Positions 5,108 through 6,605 of a DNA stretch of 6,605 nt are shown here, in pieces. A program made the position numbers and the translations under genes. The notes beneath the pieces were generated by a model. That model was not told where the DNA came from. It saw nothing but the letters and a program-made list of their open reading frames with translations, and searched no databases. The stretch covers positions 1 through 6,605 of the forward strand of contig CAZTCB010000044.1 of the NCBI GenBank assembly GCA_964612455.1. The letters run 5' to 3'. Position 1 is the stretch's first letter. Every line of letters begins with the position of its first letter. Source of the stretch: SFEB01 sp964612455 (GTDB lineage Bacteria; Bacillota; Clostridia; Christensenellales; CAG-314).

Positions 5108-5134
5108 AGGACTTGGAGTTTAATTCCAAGTCCT
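5108..5134 (-). terminator. Hairpin terminator downstream of the pilin-like gene
   Basis: AGGACTTGGA (5108-5117) and TCCAAGTCCT (5125-5134) form a perfect 10-bp stem with a seven-base loop. On the minus strand it is followed by TTTCCT, a short interrupted T-run, so it may end the transcript of the pilin-like gene and insulate the kinase promoter. The tail is weak, so it could instead be a plain RNA-stabilising hairpin. Confidence 0.55.
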
Positions 5135-5153
5135 GCTTCTTTGGTTTACCCGA

Positions 5154-5212
5154 AATAGTGTATTTCTATTTGGTTTTAATTGTTTTTTTAAATCCCCATG
5201 AAATACACTGTT
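5154..5212. repeat. Inverted repeat with long spacer, 3' of the pilin-like gene
   Basis: AGTGTATTTC (5157-5166) and GAAATACACT (5200-5209) are exact inverted complements. Flanking bases extend the possible stem to 13 pairs with one G·U on the plus-strand RNA. The 33-base spacer is T-rich. It begins about 25 bp past the pilin-like stop. It could be an RNA hairpin, a protein site or the remnant of a small element; I cannot distinguish these. Confidence 0.5.
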
Positions 5213-5238
5213 AAGGTGCGCTTTTTGTCAAATCTCGA

Positions 5239-6605
5239 TTATTTAAAGAAATAAAGAACGTTTATACTGATTGTAGTATCGTTGTAAGTAACCGTAAATC
5301 CAGAGATATTCTTAATCGAGGTAGAATCGTCGTCGATAGAAACGGTACCGCCGCTGTATAGTATCGTCATATAAGCGTCGGACGCAAACATTCTGTAACG
5401 GGGGTTGTTATTATTAACTTCCGGTTGACCGTCGTCGTCAAGCACGCGAACGATTTTTTCGCACTTGCTGTCGGTAAAGGCGGTATTGCCTTTATTGACG
5501 GACAATTTAGACATATCGGTTTCTACCGTACGGTTGGTGGTAGATACGAGATTGAGCGTCGTGTCGGTTACCCACGCGTCAAAAGCCTTGTCGATAGAGA
5601 GTGTTTTGTTAGAATAGTTGTAAACGCAACCGATAGCTTTACCGGACTCGCCTTCCGAACAATTTACCGTGCAATCTTTGATTTCGCAGCCGCTGATATT
5701 TAGCGTGCAAGATGCAACGCTGCCGATTAATGCGCCGACCTTGTTTTTGCCGTTGATTACCGTATTGATAACTTTGCAGTTTTTGACGGTTACATTGGTG
5801 TTGTTGTTGTTAATACGACCGATTAATGCGCCTACGCCGCCGATTTCATACCCGCCGACCGTGGCGTTTTCAATGGTAACGTTGCTAACCTCAACCGTAG
5901 TTATGGAGTTTTTGCTTTCTTCCCTGTTATCGCTTCCTACGTTAGCAATCAGACCGCAAGCGTAGTTTTTGCCTACTTTTTCGTCATAGAGTTTGCTGTC
6001 CATAGTGACGAGACCGGTGATGGTCGTGCCATTGTTAGCGCCCGTCAATTTGAGTGTTTTGCCGACTTCAACGGTAAACGCGACGTTGGCACCCTTGAGG
6101 TTGATGTTTGCGCCCTCGAGTTTAATTTCGGTAAGATTACTTGCGGAAGTCGAGTAGTTTTCGGAGAGGTAGTAGAGTTGTTCCGCGGTGGTAACGGTTG
6201 CAACGCCGTCGTTGCCGATGGTGACTTTCTCTTGCTTGATGTCGCCGCTGAGGGAAAGGTAAATATCGTTTGCGCCGTTGAGCAAAGCGTCAACCTTTTT
6301 GCCTTCGTACTCCGAAGGATAGGTTACCTGATAACTATCGTCCGTGTAAACGATACGATTGAGACCTTTTACCCAAAAGAAGTACGTATTGCTTGACAGG
6401 GGGTGATAATCTTTAGCCGTCATTCCGCCTTCTTCCAGCGCGGAGTAAACGTCGACTATCGTTTTGTTTCCCGTCACTTCTTCTATGGCGAGGTGTTTGT
6501 TCATTTGGTTGACAGCCTGAATGTCAGCCGAAGTGTTTGCCTTCTTGATTATACTGCTAAACGTCGGGATAAGTACCGCCGCGAGTATCGCGATGACCGC
6601 TATGA
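5239..6605 (-). CDS. Large type IV pilin-like surface protein with repeat-rich ectodomain (5' end missing)
   Basis: The reading frame is open to the window edge, and 454 residues are visible. The first residues read IAVIAILAAVLIPTFSSI followed by IKKANTSADIQAVNQMN, which is the hydrophobic N-terminal helix of a type IV pilin or pseudopilin. The cleavage motif (G-FTLIE-like) must lie just outside. The ATG at 6504 is therefore internal, not the start. The rest is rich in Asn, Thr, Val and Gly, with short beta-strand-like stretches and four spaced GLUG-like motifs: CGLIANV, GALIGRI, GALIGSV and KAIGCVYN, the middle two exactly 32 residues apart. This suggests a parallel beta-helix domain of the adhesin or surface-protein type. 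At over 450 residues it is much longer than a major pilin (about 150). Probably exported and displayed by a type IV pilus or type II-like machinery. Substrate or partner unknown. Confidence 0.85.
   Translation of the reverse strand, partial: IAVIAILAAVLIPTFSSIIKKANTSADIQAVNQMNKHLAIEEVTGNKTIVDVYSALEEGGMTAKDYHPLSSNTYFFWVKGLNRIVYTDDSYQVTYPSEYEGKKVDALLNGANDIYLSLSGDIKQEKVTIGNDGVATVTTAEQLYYLSENYSTSASNLTEIKLEGANINLKGANVAFTVEVGKTLKLTGANNGTTITGLVTMDSKLYDEKVGKNYACGLIANVGSDNREESKNSITTVEVSNVTIENATVGGYEIGGVGALIGRINNNNTNVTVKNCKVINTVINGKNKVGALIGSVASCTLNISGCEIKDCTVNCSEGESGKAIGCVYNYSNKTLSIDKAFDAWVTDTTLNLVSTTNRTVETDMSKLSVNKGNTAFTDSKCEKIVRVLDDDGQPEVNNNNPRYRMFASDAYMTILYSGGTVSIDDDSTSIKNISGFTVTYNDTTISINVLYFFK
5723..5832 (-). 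repeat. In-gene repeat encoding two GALIG motifs
   Basis: The 14-base sequence CCGATTAATGCGCC occurs at 5723-5736 and again at 5819-5832, exactly 96 bp (32 codons) apart and in the same frame. On the coding strand both encode the GALIG core. Identity at the DNA level, not just the protein level, points to recent duplication or selection on the motif within the beta-helix region. Confidence 0.6.

Noticed and set aside
6045..6293. An 82-codon Ser/Thr/Pro-rich frame on the minus strand within the pilin-like gene
   Set aside because: Out-of-frame shadow of the same strand's coding repeat region, with no ribosome binding site.

Overview
The window looks like chromosomal DNA from an uncultured, Clostridia-like member of the Bacillota. 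The grounds are a pyrR–uracil permease operon under PyrR-type attenuation, strong AGGAGG-like ribosome binding sites, T-rich intergenic DNA, intrinsic terminators and a TTG start with a good Shine-Dalgarno. The lineage is inferred; no rRNA or other decisive marker is present.

Layout: (1) 1-90 is the region downstream of the permease, with no gene or clear terminator. (2) 91-2258 (minus strand) is a pyrimidine salvage operon: promoter, about 120-nt leader, pyrR, then uraA. The leader can fold into a PyrR-binding hairpin with a CAGCGA hexaloop, an antiterminator and an intrinsic terminator that runs up to the pyrR start codon. (3) 2355-3250 (plus strand) is a single transcription unit: an exact-consensus TTGACA-17-TATAAT promoter, an rsmJ-type 16S rRNA guanine methyltransferase with a TTG start, and a terminator that can serve both strands. 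(4) 3293-5066 (minus strand) is a more A+T-rich two-gene operon: a short HipA/CtkA-like protein kinase, then, one base after its stop, a protein with a serine-recombinase-type helix-turn-helix but no recognisable recombinase catalytic motif. A strong promoter is bracketed by copies of a TTGATAC/GTATCAA repeat. (5) 5108-6605 (minus strand) holds a terminator hairpin, a long inverted repeat and a large type IV pilin-like protein whose 5' end lies outside the window. It has a pilin N-terminal helix followed by a repeat-rich, probably beta-helical ectodomain with GLUG-like motifs.

How the genes work together: pyrR senses the uridine nucleotide pool and controls itself and the uracil transporter by attenuation. 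rsmJ is an independent ribosome-modification gene. The kinase/helix-turn-helix pair is the most interesting part. It is built like a toxin-antitoxin or signalling module in which a resolvase-type DNA-binding protein replaces the usual HipB, and the repeats around its promoter suggest autoregulation. The pilin-like gene is a surface or secreted component unrelated to its neighbours.
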